Below, piece after piece: positions 26,916 to 38,950 of a stretch of DNA of 64,000 nucleotides. A program made the translations under genes and the position numbers. This DNA is from Brachionus manjavacas. Taxonomy: Eukaryota > Rotifera > Eurotatoria > Ploima > Brachionidae. The stretch lies in assembly GCA_019054805.1 (NCBI GenBank), contig JAHQIY010000005.1, positions 6,803,501 to 6,867,500 on the forward strand. Reading direction: 5' to 3'. Each line of letters starts with the position of its first letter. The first letter of the stretch is position 1. The notes beneath the pieces are model-generated. The model worked only from the letters and a program-made list of their open reading frames with translations, was not told the origin of the DNA and did no database searches.

Positions 26916-27304
26916 TATTATATAAAATAAAAATTATTTTCATTTAAATAATTGCTTGTTTAATTTGTTTAATGATTTCATGAAAGCAAATTTAAATTTG
27001 CTATTTTGACTCAAAATTAATTAAAAATTTAACCAAAAATATGCTAATATATTTTGAAATTCTCAATTTTGTCTTTTTAAAGCCTTTTTCAGAAATTAAT
27101 TTCTTTTAAATAATTGAGCTTAATGCGGCTATTATTATTTTGTAAATGCTGTAACCTAGAAATGTGAAAAACGCTTTAGTATAACAATAAATAATCAAAA
27201 ATTTTTGGCAATAAATTTTGCTTTATTTTTAAAAAATTAAACTACACCTAAAAAAATTTTTCATCTAGCATATCACTTTATTAATTTATTCTTATTTTAT
27301 AAAA
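26916..27304. other. Spacer upstream of MBOAT7
   Basis: AT-rich sequence with no frame. A splice-acceptor-like TTTTTCATCTAG at about 27258-27269 lies some 35 bases before the MBOAT7 ATG and may start its leader. Confidence 0.4.
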
Positions 27305-29022
27305 ATGAATAAAGACGATACAGTCTACATAAGTCTTTTGCTAATTTCTATTCCGATCGGTTTTCTATTTAAAAACTATGCACTTGGTTCGAAACTAAAA
27401 GCCTCGTTGTCCTCAATTGTGGGCTTTTTAATGGTCTTGATTGTGTGTCCCTACGACATCTACCATTCATTGTTGCTCACATGTGTCAATACACTTATTG
27501 TTTCCATAGTTCATCCCAAGTAGGATTTTTTTGTTGCCCCCATGGACCAAAGATTATCTTTATTCTCATAGATTGGTTGCTTACCTGTCCTTTATTTGGT
27601 GCTTTGGCTATTTACTTTTTTTCCGGCTCACTGAACTATTTGGCTTGTCAAAGCCTGTCGCATATGCTAATGCGGTTCAATTAATTCTTACCTTAAAAGT
27701 AATTTTAAATTGAATTGAAATTAATTTTTTGATTAGAAAAAAAAATTTAAAAGTGTGTCGGTCTAGCATTCGAGGTTCATGATACTTTTAGCAGGAAAAA
27801 AAAGCTGTACATGCTCAATGAATCAAAGAACATGGTGAGGAAAAATCCAAGTGATAGTGCCAACGAACTAGATGACATTGATGCAAAAATTGAGCTTTTA
27901 AAATTGGAAATTGAATTCAAGTCAATAGAGCCAACTTTAATTCAAACAATTTTGTACAGTTATTGTTATATTGGCATTTTAACAGGACCATATTTTAAAT
28001 TCAGAACTTATGCCGATTGGCTTAGTGCAAAACATTGCCGATTAGATGCGGTCAAATTTATGAAAAAAAGAGGCCGCATAGCTCCGTTCATAATAATTAT
28101 TTTTTTAGCTCTATCAAAGTTTGTCAGTTTTCAAGTAATTTTTCAAATTAAAAAAAAAAGAAATTTAAATTTTATTTTTTTTGAAGGACCCTTTGAAAGA
28201 AGGATTTTATGAGTCAACATTGGCATATCGTCTTCTCTACATGATTTTAATATTCACTCTATTTCGTTTTAGATTTTATATTGCCTGGATATTTGCCGAA
28301 TTTTCATGCATGACTGCAGGTTCATTTAATTTAAAATAAAATTAAAAATGCATTTAAAAATAATGAAAAAAAAGGATTCGGAGCTTATCCGATTTGTACA
28401 CTGCCAAAGCCTGGTGCTGGTCCTACTAAATTAAAAGAGCTAAAAACATTGTAATTTAAAGTTGACTTAAAAATTGAATAAATATTAAAATTTAAAATTA
28501 AGCGATGCAAAAAACTCAAAAAGTTCTGACTATAACTTTGATTGTATCAATAATATTGACGAGTACAAGTGCGAGAGTGCAAAGACTGTCAAAGAAGTAC
28601 TTCACTATTGGAACATGACAGTTCAATATTGGATGGCAAACAATGTTTACAAGCGAGTGCCGCTCAAAAAGCTCGGTCAGCCTATAACCATGGCAGTTAG
28701 TGCGTACTGGCATGGACTGCATCCGGGCTACTATTTGAGCATGCTGACAACCAGTCCGTGCATTTTGGCAGAGAGTCTCATGGATAAGGGATTTAAGCGT
28801 AGATTCGTGAGTGAAAGGTTTTACAAAGTGTACAATATGGCAACGTGGTTTTTTAGAACAAGGGAATTTGATTACATGAGCATTGGCTTTATTTTGCTCA
28901 GCTACGAGGAAACAGTTAAATTTTGGAAATCTGTTTATTTTGTGGGACATTTGGTGTGTTTGTTTTTTATTCTAGTTGGCTTTTTTTTAACTAAATTGTC
29001 CAAGCCAGTCAAAAAAAATTAA
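27305..29022 (+). CDS. MBOAT7: Lysophosphatidylinositol acyltransferase MBOAT7
   Basis: Membrane-bound O-acyltransferase that esterifies arachidonoyl-type chains to lysophosphatidylinositol in the ER (Lands cycle). Exons: 27305-27519, 27572-27698, 27754-28134, 28187-28319, 28375-28450 and 28503-29022, in phase, 483 aa (human 472). Diagnostic blocks: LLISIPIGFLFK at the N-terminus, ANAVQLILTLK, YSYCYIGILTGPYFKFRTY, FRFYIAWIFAE, AGFGAYPICTLPK, YWNMTVQYW with the family Asn, and SAYWHGLHPGYYLS with the catalytic His. Multiple hydrophobic segments fit a polytopic enzyme. Intron 2 uses the acceptor after TTTAAAAG at 27753, which gives the conserved continuation VGLAFEVHD; an earlier AG at 27736 would break the frame. 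Introns are about 50-55 bp. Confidence 0.96.
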
Positions 29023-29889
29023 TTAATTAATTTCCAAATCAAATTATTTTAAATTTAATAACTAGAACATTTAAGTTAATTTAAAAATTAATTTAATCAT
29101 TTATGACGATCGCCTTTTTGATCTGACAAGATTAAATTAAACAATAGTTTAAAGTCTATTAAGAATATTTAGTTTAAACAGATGTTTTTTTTTAAAATGA
29201 ATAAAATTTTTTGAAAATAATTTTTTAGTTCATCAATCTATTTTTTAAAGGTTAAAATGGGCTAAAAGAATTTTTTGTAGAGTTACTCATTTAATGGGAT
29301 TAATCAAATGGTCAGTATTTTTATTAAATTATTACTACACAAAAATAATAATGAACAGTAGATGATTTAGTAATTTGTAGATAAAACACCGGTTAAAAAA
29401 TAAATGAATGATCAGTAGCAAAAATTTTTATTTAGTTAGATTTACATGCTTGCTTATATATTTTATTAGGAAGCATATGCAAGTTCAATTATGATCTTTC
29501 AATAATTTAATTGTACCAAAAACAAAGTTTGGAGAGCTAACTTTTTATGATTTTTTCCAAAATTAATTAATAATTTTGTTATTGAACGTCTATGTTTTTC
29601 CTTCAATCATTTCAAAACATCTAGTTATAATAATATATAAATATTATCTTTCTTAAATCAATTAAAATTTTTGATAAATTTAATTTGGTTTACAAAAACT
29701 TTTACAAATCAATTAATTAAATATTTCTTTTTTTTTTTTAATAATCATTTTATATAAAACATTTTGATATATTGTATTTTAATGAATTATTTATTTTAAT
29801 TGAAATAAATGAAGAGTTAATCAGTCTATTCAATAGATAAGGGCACTAGCCTGTTGATTAACCTTGAAACCCTAAAAAAACCGCAATAT

Positions 29890-30445
29890 ATTGATTGATA
29901 CTAGATAAAATGATGAATCTACTAGATAAAAAAGATCATTTTTACTATATAATCAATTTAGACTCTTAATATTTTTGCACAATTTTTTTAGTAAAAATTC
30001 TACAGAATTAATAACAATCGCCAAAAAAAATAATGTTATAATAAAGTTAAATAAAATTTATTCAGTAAACACCGCGTGGGTGATGTAAAAAAAAAATTTA
30101 AGTGGTAATTTATTTAATAAAAATTGTAATTTAATCGATTTTTTATATTTTAATTGATTTAATTATTTAATTTGATCGAAAAAAAATAAAGAGATAAAAA
30201 TTTATAATTTTTGTTGATACTTTATATAAGTATTTGGTAATTTTTACTAAATTTAGTGTGTTCAATACTGACAGCCATCAATTTATTCACTAGATAAAAA
30301 AATTAACTCCTATAGAAAAAATTTATCAATAGAAATAAAGCGAATTTAATATATAAAATAATTAATTTATAAAAATTAAGATTAATTCATCAGATAAAAT
30401 TGACGCTAGATAATACAATTTTGAACTCGAGATAGTACCAAGGGA
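29890..30445 (+). repeat. Array of CTAGATAA motifs
   Basis: ACTAGATAAA or close variants (CTAGATAA, CAGATAA, ACTATATAA) recur about eight times in the same orientation, interspersed with AT-rich spacer. The orientation matches the left end of the MULE-derived element at 22555. A counter-oriented set (TTATCT) lies at 30815-30890 and another at 42275-42440. Confidence 0.6.
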
Positions 30446-30537
30446 AAATCTTCAAGCAACGCTACCTTGTACTTCAAATCAAGCTCAAGCTCAAGTTTAA
30501 ATTTTTTATCAGTTTAGGTCTCAACATCAACACTCGG

Positions 30538-30747
30538 ATGAGCCAAATGCTTCCGAAAAATTGTTGCCAAAAGAGACAAGAGATAAAATTTACGAACTGC
30601 TTAACATGGCAGTTCGTAAATTACATGGCAGTTCGTGGTAGACCGAAAAAGTGTGGCGCGGGTTCTAATTCAGACAAAGTTGCGAGTCAAAAATCAACAG
30701 CTAAAAGAACATCTAAAAAAACAATGCTGACCAAAATGTGCAAGTAA
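30538..30747 (+). CDS. Small AT-hook protein tail, probably MULE-derived
   Basis: A 69-aa frame with a CQKR start region, the AT-hook core VRGRPKKCG and a Lys-rich tail (AKRTSKKTM). The phrase ACATGGCAGTTCGT is duplicated in tandem around 30605-30640, which scrambles the N-terminal half. Flanking AGATAA/TTATCT motifs suggest the same type of element as at 22555. Likely a relic. Confidence 0.35.
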   Translation: MSQMLPKNCCQKRQEIKFTNCLTWQFVNYMAVRGRPKKCGAGSNSDKVASQKSTAKRTSKKTMLTKMCK

Positions 30748-30897
30748 TTAAAAGTAAAAGAAGAAAAATTAATTAGTCTGAATTTAATTAAATTTTATTT
30801 GCAATCTTTTTTCATTTTTTTATCTTGTATTTTTATTTTTTGTCTAATGAAATATCTAAATAAATAGCCTTTTATCTTTTTATCTGTTTTAATGCCT

Positions 30898-30952
30898 TCA
30901 AAGTCCAAACTTGACTTTGACTTCATGACTTGACTTTTGACCAACTCTGCTT
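30898..30952. repeat. hAT-type MITE end (solo, diverged)
   Basis: AAGTCCAAACTTGACTTTGA, then TTCATGACTTGACTTTTGAC and CAACTCTG, resembles the right terminus of the MITEs at 537-756 and 61973-62219. No partner end or duplication found. Confidence 0.35.
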
Positions 30953-31621
30953 TTTTAAATTAAATGTGAAGCACCACCGATTCTCGTATACATATCTTTT
31001 AGCATGGCGAACGGGTTTTGATTATTTGTCAAATACAACCATGTTAAATTTTTAAAAGTAATTTTTATATATATTATATTAAATATTAATAAAATTAAAA
31101 TAAAATTCAAAATGATTGCTTTAAAAAAAAAAGAAAAAAGAGAAGTAAAAAAATGGTTTTCTTTTTTATGAAGGCATTTTACAAGTTTTATTAATTTCCT
31201 TAATTTCTAAAGGCTTTAATTTCAACGATCCTTTTTTTTGTAAAATTAGATTGAAATTTTTAAATGGCTCTTAAAATCAATGTTTTGAAGTTAAGTTACC
31301 GACTTTTGACTTCGAAAAAACTTAATTTGACTTTTTTGTTTATTTTTGCAGAAGTCTGGGTAAGGCATTTATATTATTATACACAAGAAAAAAATTACGT
31401 GGTGTGTATATAAAAAAGTGAGCTTAAGGCGATGAAAATCACTTTTAAGATCTAAAAGTTTTTTTTCACTACTACTAAGATTACTATTTATAGAACTAAA
31501 TAAGATATCGTATCCTGATTATACCGTAAGTTCCTGGAGTCCAAAAAAATGGTAAAATTTACGGGTTACATTTTAATAATTAACTATAATTTGTGGATCA
31601 AAATTTTATCTCAGTGATTGC

Positions 31622-32570
31622 ATGATTCTATTGGAACCAGAAAATTTTCAAAGTATTTTACAGAATTTAAAAAAAATTAAACTCTGTCTAATTGCTAAAA
31701 GTTTACCAGTTCTTCTGTCCAATTTTAATCATTTAATTTTGACTAAAATAAACGACGACCTAAACGAAATTTATAACTGGACTGAAAAAAGTCTTATTTG
31801 TCTAAATGAAGATAGGCGCAAGGTTCTACGCATTGGAAACAATAATCCTAATAGCGAATACCACATAGATAAGCTAATTTTAAAAACAAAACAAGAGAAA
31901 GATCTGGGTAACACAATATCTGAAGACTTTAAGTGGACAACTCACATAAGCTCGTCAATCAAAAAAGCAAATAATGTTCTTGGAATGATAATAAGAACAT
32001 TTAAATTTCACAACAAGGATGCAGTATCAAGACTCTACAAATCCATTGACAGACCTCATCTTGAGTATGAAGTTACAATTTGGAGACCTTACCTGAAGAA
32101 AGACATAAACGCCATCGAAGCTGTTCAAAGACGGGAAACAAGATTAGTGCCGGAATACAGGAGAATATCTAATGAAAAGAGACTGCAAGAATTAAATTTT
32201 ACAGCACATGAAATCAGAAGACTTAGAGGTGGTCTAATACAAATGTTTAAAATAGTTAAGGGCTTTGATGAAATTAATTGGTTTAATAAAATTGTGTTTA
32301 AAAATGAACAGTCTTATCAATCGACACATTTATTAAGGTCGTACGAATTCCAGATGGAAAGACAACTAGTTAAAAACTGCCATCAACGTCATTATTTCTT
32401 TACAAATGGAGTATCAAGCGTCTGGAACAATCTACCAAAAGAAGGAGTCCTTTCAAATGACATAAACAAATTTAAAAATAAACTATACAGATTAAATTTA
32501 GAAAGCTATTACAATAGATTTTAAATATCCATTTCATGTGGTCAACCACATTATAGCTATTAAAATAAGG
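31622..32570 (+). pseudogene. 5'-truncated CR1-like LINE: end of RT domain and C-terminal domain
   Basis: 300 codons remain open to 32524. Readable blocks: NEIYNWTEKSLICLNEDRRK, KDLGNTISEDFKWTTHI, YKSIDRPHLEYEVTIW, RPYLKKDINAIEAVQRRETR, RRLRGGLIQMFKIVKGFDEI and FFTNGVSSVWNNLP. This is the RT thumb plus the conserved C-terminal segment of CR1/Rex/Daphne-type LINEs; the catalytic palm is missing. After the stop, CATTTCATGTGGTCAACCAC and ATTATAGCTATTA form a small hairpin that recurs antisense at 45440-45490, so it is the 3' terminus of this family. The open frame suggests a fairly recent insertion. Confidence 0.85.
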
Positions 32571-32850
32571 TTTAGCAGCAAATTTTTCGACCCTCAAAGC
32601 TTAATCGGTTGAGTTGAGCATAAGCTTACATACTTATTTTTCGTTTATAAAACTCAATCAAAGCCACAGTAAAATTCATATCAAAATGAAAAATTTTTTT
32701 TTTTAAAAAGTATTATTTATTAATGTAAATTTTCATAAACATTTAAAAAAATTATATTAATTTCATTTTTTCCGGAGTGTTCAGCAGTGCCAGCTATGGA
32801 CACTTGAGATTTTCTGAAAAAATTCATAATTAAATTTACTAAAATATTTA
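32571..32850. other. Short spacer between the LINE and PGS1
   Basis: About 280 bases of AT-rich sequence; no gene. It serves as 3' flank of PGS1 on the opposite strand. Confidence 0.4.
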
Positions 32851-35392
32851 TTAAAAAAATGATCTAAACGATTTAGATAAAATTCTTAGCCAAATTGGCA
32901 TATTTCTAGCCTCATTTAAAAATAACTTATTATCAACTTTTATTGTGTTTTCAAACAAATTTGTTCTCTCCTTGAAAAAAATTAAAAAAAATTAAATTCC
33001 TAAAAATATGAGAAAAAAATTATTAATATATTACTCGATCAAGCTGTTTTTGAAGCCCATTATCTTTGGTACAAATAAGCAAATTAGCTTCTAGATCTCT
33101 GTAGACTGATCTATGACCGAAATTCGAAGATCCAATTATGGTTGCTGATGGCATTTGAGATTTTTTAAAATCAGGATAATACCATAATCCTTTGCTATGA
33201 AACGCTTTAAAAAATTAATAGCATTAAATGTTTTTTTTTCATTTTATAAATATACTCCAGTCATTTTTTTGGTATTCAAACAAATTTATTCTATCAAGTT
33301 GTTTGTTAAGTGAGCAGAACTTAAAAAATTCTTCCTCTAGACAAGAGTAGATGCTGGGTATGTAACCTGACAGACCTTTGGCACCAAAAAAACCATTTGC
33401 TTGAGGCGATGCCAAAAGTAGATCGTAATCAGCCGTACTTTGCTTAACAATGGCGTTCATGTATCCATCAGTCAAATTAAAATACCCCACAGCCAAACAT
33501 ATTTTGGAATTTTGGTCAGCTTTTTCAAAAATATTTTTTGTGACTTGTTCATCAATTTTAATGAATGCATCGCTCATCTGAATCAAAGGATACATCAAAG
33601 TGTCACCAGCATCAGTTAGATTTTCTCTTTGCTTAAAGTCATTCAGCAAATTGTTAACTTTTGCCGAAAGTTCTTGTCCAAAATTGTCTTTGCTGCTTAA
33701 CACGGGATGATTTTTATCATGTGGATAAGTTAATGAACCTGATTTGTCAACTTGGAAAGAAAACGAAGAAACTAGACCGATCAAGGAGGCAAAAAAATCG
33801 CATAAACTTACACAATTTTTTATCCAAATGTATCTATCTTGTCTATTATCAAAATAATCGTTACTCAAGTTTGCTCTACATAAAAAAAATTAGAGTAAAT
33901 TAAAATTGTTTAATAATGATATTTTTATTCAAAAAAAAAAAACTTTTTCTATAAAATTTTTACTATTTTTTTTTTTAAATTAAAAATTAATATCAAATCA
34001 CAACATTGATCTGTTCCAAACTCAGTCTGCTTTATTGAAAAAAAAATGGCTCAAACTTTACTTTTACTTATTTAAAAATTTTATCTCATTTTGAATATTA
34101 ATCAATTTTTTTTAGTCTGAAAGAGCTCATGCAAAACACGATTAAATGATGAACAAAAAAATTAAAAAATTTTTTTCTTATTCTTCCTCATTTTTATAGA
34201 ATAGTTTATAATAGAAAATTATCGGGTTGAATTTTTTCTAATCCTATATTCTAAAACTTATCATTTCCAATTCAAATTTAATTTTGACATGGTTTGATTC
34301 ATCCGCCTTAGTGATATAACCACCATTTTTTTTTTTTAATTTTTAAATATTTCTAATTTTGTTTTTATTTTGAGTAATGGCATTATTGAAATTAATTGTG
34401 AGACTTAAATGCCATTTAGACTGCAAAAAAAAAGACTCCAAAACTATTTTCAATTAAAGTAATCTGAAAAAAAATATTTTAATAAAGTGGAAAAAAATAA
34501 TTTTATTTTCAAAATTTGATAAAGTTAACTTTTTCAAATTAAAAAAATAGATATAACCTATTGGAATTTGGAAAAAGAGAATGAAATATGAATGAGAAAA
34601 AAACTTGTGCTATAAGAGGATATTGACAAAATTGTAAATTATGTCATTTTGTAAAATTACTTGAAAAATAATAAAATTCTCCTTTTTTACTTTAATAAGG
34701 AATTTTAAAAACTCAAAATAACTAATTTTTAATGTTTTACAAAAAGTTAAAAGGCAAAGTATAAACCTTTTTCACACAAAAATTTCTAGAGTCCGGACTT
34801 GGACTTGACTTGAGACTTGTGACTTTTAAACAACTCTGGTTAAAATTATTTTTTTAACTTACCCACTGATTATAAGATCATTGTCTGTTATGTATAATTT
34901 CATGTGTTGAACACCAATGGTTTCATTAGTCCGTTCAGGCGTAATTTTTTTGACTATTCCTCTCAAATTAGGCGTATGATACAAAAATAGATTGAATCGG
35001 CTCTCAAATTTGGATATTAGTGGCAATAGAATGCTCTTGGAGCTTGTTTCGCCTCTTTGGCCTCTGTTATGATCGAGTAAAAAATTGACTTCAATTTGAG
35101 GATTGTTTTCGAGATTGTGATCAATGCTTTTTACCAATTCTTCTTCCAGACAACCAGTTCCCAAGTAAAGAGAAGAAAATGTAATTCTTTTCTTTGATCC
35201 TGTTATATTTGACTTTAATTGTTCAAATTTATTTATCTAAGAAATTAATTTATTTTGTTAAAAAAAAATTACTTTTAACTGTAAATAGAATTCTTCTGGA
35301 CTTTCTAAGACAACAATATTAGACGGATCTACTTTGAAACATGGTAATTTTTGGTCAATCCATTTTTGAGAATGATTTAGATCTGTGCTCAT
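32851..35392 (-). CDS. PGS1: CDP-diacylglycerol-glycerol-3-phosphate 3-phosphatidyltransferase
   Basis: Mitochondrial phosphatidylglycerophosphate synthase, the committed step to phosphatidylglycerol and cardiolipin; a phospholipase-D-fold enzyme. Exons on the reverse strand: 35392-35273, 35236-34863, 33875-33256, 33204-33035 and 32970-32851, all in phase. Blocks: ASSLYLGTG-type FSSLYLGTGCLEEELV, LLDHNRGQRG, first HKD motif HMKLYITD, GANLSNDYFDNRQDRY joined across intron 2, YFNLTDGYMN, ASPQANGFFGAKG, the second motif region TFHSKGLW joined across intron 3, and IGSSNFGHRSVYRDLEA. It ends with the typical ILSKSFRSFF. Intron 1 is only 36 bp. The model begins MSTDLNHSQKW with no obvious mitochondrial presequence; in-frame stops lie upstream, so a further 5' exon may be missing. 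Confidence 0.94.
34787..34845. repeat. hAT-type MITE end in PGS1 intron 2
   Basis: GGACTTGGACTTGACTTGAG, then ACTTGTGACTTTTAAACAAC and TCTGG, is close to the right terminus of the 61973-62219 MITE. The left end was not found, so this is a partial copy in an intron of about 1 kb that otherwise shows nothing. Confidence 0.45.
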
Positions 35393-36130
35393 TTTAGATT
35401 ATTTAAAAATGAAAAATAATTTGAATGCTTTTTTTTGAACATTTGTCTAAATTGCAAAATATTAGAAACATTCCAACCAATTTTTGGCATATTTTTACAA
35501 TAAAACATTGCATGTTGATATAAAGAATATAATGAGTACATTTCATCTGACCCAGGTAATTAATTTTTAGTTTACGTTGTTAATTTTGAAATTAAAATAA
35601 ACAGAATCTTCATCGGAAAATATTCTTTTATCTATTGCCAAGAGACTTCGAATTAAAGGACGAATTTAGTTACGCGTATTTAATAAAAACCTGAGTTGAT
35701 TATAAAAACGCTTGGTGTTTTATTATTGTTTAATTTATATTGATTTTATTATTTTTCTTTTGATTTTGATCAAATTTAATTTTATTTTTAATTTTCGGGT
35801 TTTTTGTCTACCAAGTTTGAAAAACTGAGACTTGCACTGTGCTCAATGAATTTAAGTTCTTCAATTTGAACCATTACATCAGGCTGCTTCTTTTAAAATC
35901 AAGGAAAAAAAATGAAATAAATATTTTATTAGAATGAAATAAGGATTAGTGTTGCAAATTTAAAAAAAAAAAAATCTTTCATATACAAAAAAAGTAATTG
36001 GATTCATTGATTTAAACTCCATTTTTTTATTTTAAAAATTAAATTACAAAATTGAACAAATTATTCAAAATTTACTTTATTATTTAGGTTAAAAATTCAA
36101 AAAAATATGTTTGATAATTATCTTAACACT
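35393..36130. other. Spacer between PGS1 and the LINE
   Basis: No conserved gene. A possible tiny two-exon frame on the plus strand (35532-35555 joined to 35605-35694) is described under findings. Confidence 0.35.
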
Positions 36131-36225
36131 CAAAACTCGGTGGATTTTTTTCGACCCTTTTCGGTTCTTATTTTTCTTATTGCTCAATAAATTTAATCAT
36201 TTTATTTTATTTAATGTAAATAATA

Positions 36226-37829
36226 TTAGTCACTCAATATGTTATCTAGTTTGTTTTTGAATAAGTCAATTGTTTTTGATTCGATTACCACATTTGTCAG
36301 TTTGTTCCAATCGCTTACAACTCTGTTAGTAAAAAAATTATACCTCGGTAAACAATTTTTTGTGAGTTCTCTTCTTTGTTTGTATCGATTACCTCTTGTA
36401 TTATATGTACTTACACCTACCAAATGTTCGCTATACCAACTTATCTCGTCAAGTCCATTCATGATCTTGTACATTTGTATTAGATCTCCGCGCCTCCTTC
36501 TTGTCGAAAGTGTTGTAAGATTCAGTTTTTTCAATCTTTCTGAATAACTTAGCTCACTAAATCCATTTATTTATCGTGTAGCTCTTCTCTGTACTCTCTC
36601 AAGTGTATCTATATCTTTCTTCAGGTATGGATTTCAAACTGATACTGCATATTCGAGATGAGGCCGCACTAGACTTGTGTACATTTTTTTTATAATATTT
36701 GAATCATAAACTAGCTTACACCATTTCATGTCGGGATTTACTATGACTCCTAGATCTTTCTGTTCAGAAGCCTTCGTCAATTTGTGGACTACATTTTCCT
36801 TTGATATATAATAATCCATTCTTGGGTAATTCCTACCAAAATGCATTACTTCACATTTTTCAGTGTTTAGATTCATCGACCATTCACTACACCATTTGAC
36901 AAGACTATTTATATCATCTTGCAAGTGCTCTTTCTTTAACTTATCATTTAATTTATAAAATATGCAATATATCTTGCAGTCATCCGCATACAGAGAGGAT
37001 CTTCCACTGAACATTTCCGGAAGGTCATTTATAAAAATAACAAAAAGAAATTGACCAAGTACAGAACCTTCAGGAACTCCACTTGTTACATCTAACCAAT
37101 CCGATTTTGCATGACCAAGCACCACTAGTTGTTTCTCAAGAAGGATTGGATCAAATTGAGTAATTTTCCTTTGATCCCATAGTTCTTTAACTTTATGATT
37201 AACTTATTGTGAATGACCTGGTCAAATGCTATTGAGAAATCAGTATAGACAATGTCAATCATATTTCCTTGGGCAAGCTCAGACGTAATCAGGTCAACAC
37301 TCTCCAAAAGGTTTGTAGTGCAAGATTTATTTGGAATAAATCCATGCTGACATTTGTTAATCAATCTATTCTGGTTTAAGTGTCTAATTATAAATTTTCG
37401 TATGATTTTCTCAGTGATTCGGCATACAATCGATGTAAGTGAAACCGGTCTGTAGTTCTTCACGTTGCATCTATCACCCTTTTTGAAAATTGGAGTAATG
37501 TTTGCTTTCTTCCATATCTCTGGTAATGAACTTGTCCTTAGAGATTCCTTTATTATCAAGTAAAGTGGCAGAGAAACTGCTTCTGCAGTTTTCTTTAGAA
37601 AGAATGGGCTGACATTATCCACTCATTACACACTTTTTGACTCATCCAATTGACGAAGTGCTTCTAAAGTGACCATTTGAGTGATTTCTTCATCAATGTC
37701 TATATCGCAAGTGGCATTAGTTCTTTTCAAAAAATTTGACTTACTGATCTCATCATCCTTAATGAAGACTGATTGAAAATGCTCATTAAAAATTTTTGTG
37801 ATTTGATTTTTTTCAGTTGTCAATGACAA
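36226..37829 (-). pseudogene. LINE reverse transcriptase and C-terminal domain
   Basis: Readable in order: RTSSLPEIWKKANITPIFKK, NYRPVSLTSIVCRITEKIIR, DFSIAFDQVIHNKL (RT motif A region), GVPEGSVLGQFLFVIFINDL, the catalytic LYADDCKIY, KDLGVIVNPDMKW, RPHLEYAVSV, NPYLKKDIDTLERVQRRATR and RRGDLIQMYKIMNGLDEI. Lesions: a TAA-TGA pair near 37625, a frameshift near 37125, a TGA replacing Trp near 36630 and a TAA near 36565. The 5' part of the RT (SLTTEKNQITKIFNEHF) is at 37829-37626. Confidence 0.88.
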
Positions 37830-37879
37830 GTCCTCTCTTTTAATTGAATGAATTGCTAGCTTTACTCTAAGTTTCTCGT

Positions 37880-38950
37880 TTATATATTTATAAACAAGTC
37901 GAGGATTATTTTTTGATTGTTTTGCTTTTTTGATTCAAATGTTTTAACCGCTTCCTTGACTTCGCGCTTTACATGATTTTTTATCCTTTTAAGTTTCATT
38001 AGAAAGTGTTGCCTATTTTGTCTACTTCCAAACATTGCTTTACTCCAATAAGTCTTTTTAGTCTTAATCAAACTTTTTAGTTTCTGATTCATCCAAGGTG
38101 CCTTTTTTCTAAGGACTAAGATGTTATTTCGTCTTGGAATAAACATCCTGAAAGCGCACTCATACAATTTGAGGAAAATTTCATACATTTCGTTTATATT
38201 TAGCCCTTTAAAGCTCATAACCCAGTCTACACTATTCAAAAATTTTGATATTAAAGGATAATTTCCGTTTCTAAAATTAAATAATTCACAATGAAACAAA
38301 ACTTTATCGTTCTTATTTTCATTTGAATAAATAAAGTTCCATGTAATGCTCATATGACCCCGATTCAGACTACCTAGACCTGGTCCGGTGTTTAAATTTA
38401 CAATTCTTGTATCACCTTCGGTTAATATTAGGTCTAATGTTGACGACTGAGAATTATCATCGTTTTGAAATGTTGGTTCAGTAACGTTATGAAATAAAAA
38501 ACAGTCCGCTAATGCATCAATTAATTTAGACTCTTCTAAACTAGACTTTTCTTCTAGATTCCATTCACCATTGTACTACCAGGAAATATTTGGGCAATTA
38601 AAGTCTCCACAAATCAACATACCACTAACTTTTTTTGCATCTAGCATTTTTCTTGCTCCACTTAGACTCCATTTGATTTCGTCAATCGATTTAGCAATAT
38701 ATGGGCAGTAGATGCACCCTATCAAAATTAACTCTCCTCCGCATGTTATCTGACACCAAACTTGCTCAATAGAAGCTTGATTGTAGAGTCTGTCTATGTG
38801 AATTTTAGTAGCCATTATGCTATTGTTTAGATAAATACATAGCCTTCCACCTCTTTTGCTAATTTGTCTGACGGTAGCATACATAGCCCTCAATGTGAAC
38901 TACTGAAGACTCATCGAACCAGGTTTCTGTAACGAATAGAACATCATAAT
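37880..38950 (-). pseudogene. LINE apurinic-type endonuclease and linker
   Basis: Starts with DVLFVTETWFDES, carrying the catalytic Glu of the APE fold, and continues through GGRLCIYLN, GCIYCPY and ICGDFNCPNISW with the GDFN motif. The final SDH-type motif appears as RGHMSITW at about 38350, so the His is kept but its neighbour is changed. The linker (FMKLYECAFRMFIPRR-like, then KAPWMNQKLKSLIKTKKTYW) leads to the RT. Frameshifts near 38890 and 38575 break it. Confidence 0.8.

Larger units (their letters stand above)
29023..31621. other. Intergenic region MBOAT7 to the LINE remnant
   Basis: AT-rich, no host gene. It holds CTAGATAA arrays (29890-30445), a small AT-hook frame (30538-30747), TTATCT motifs (30815-30890) and a possible MITE end (30898-30952). 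The rest is low-complexity. Confidence 0.5.

Noticed and set aside
27522-27571. Alternative short intron in MBOAT7 ending after CCATGGACCAAAG
   Set aside because: It would leave an intron of about 35 bp and insert KDYLYSHR-type residues not matching the family; the acceptor at 27571 gives the better fit.
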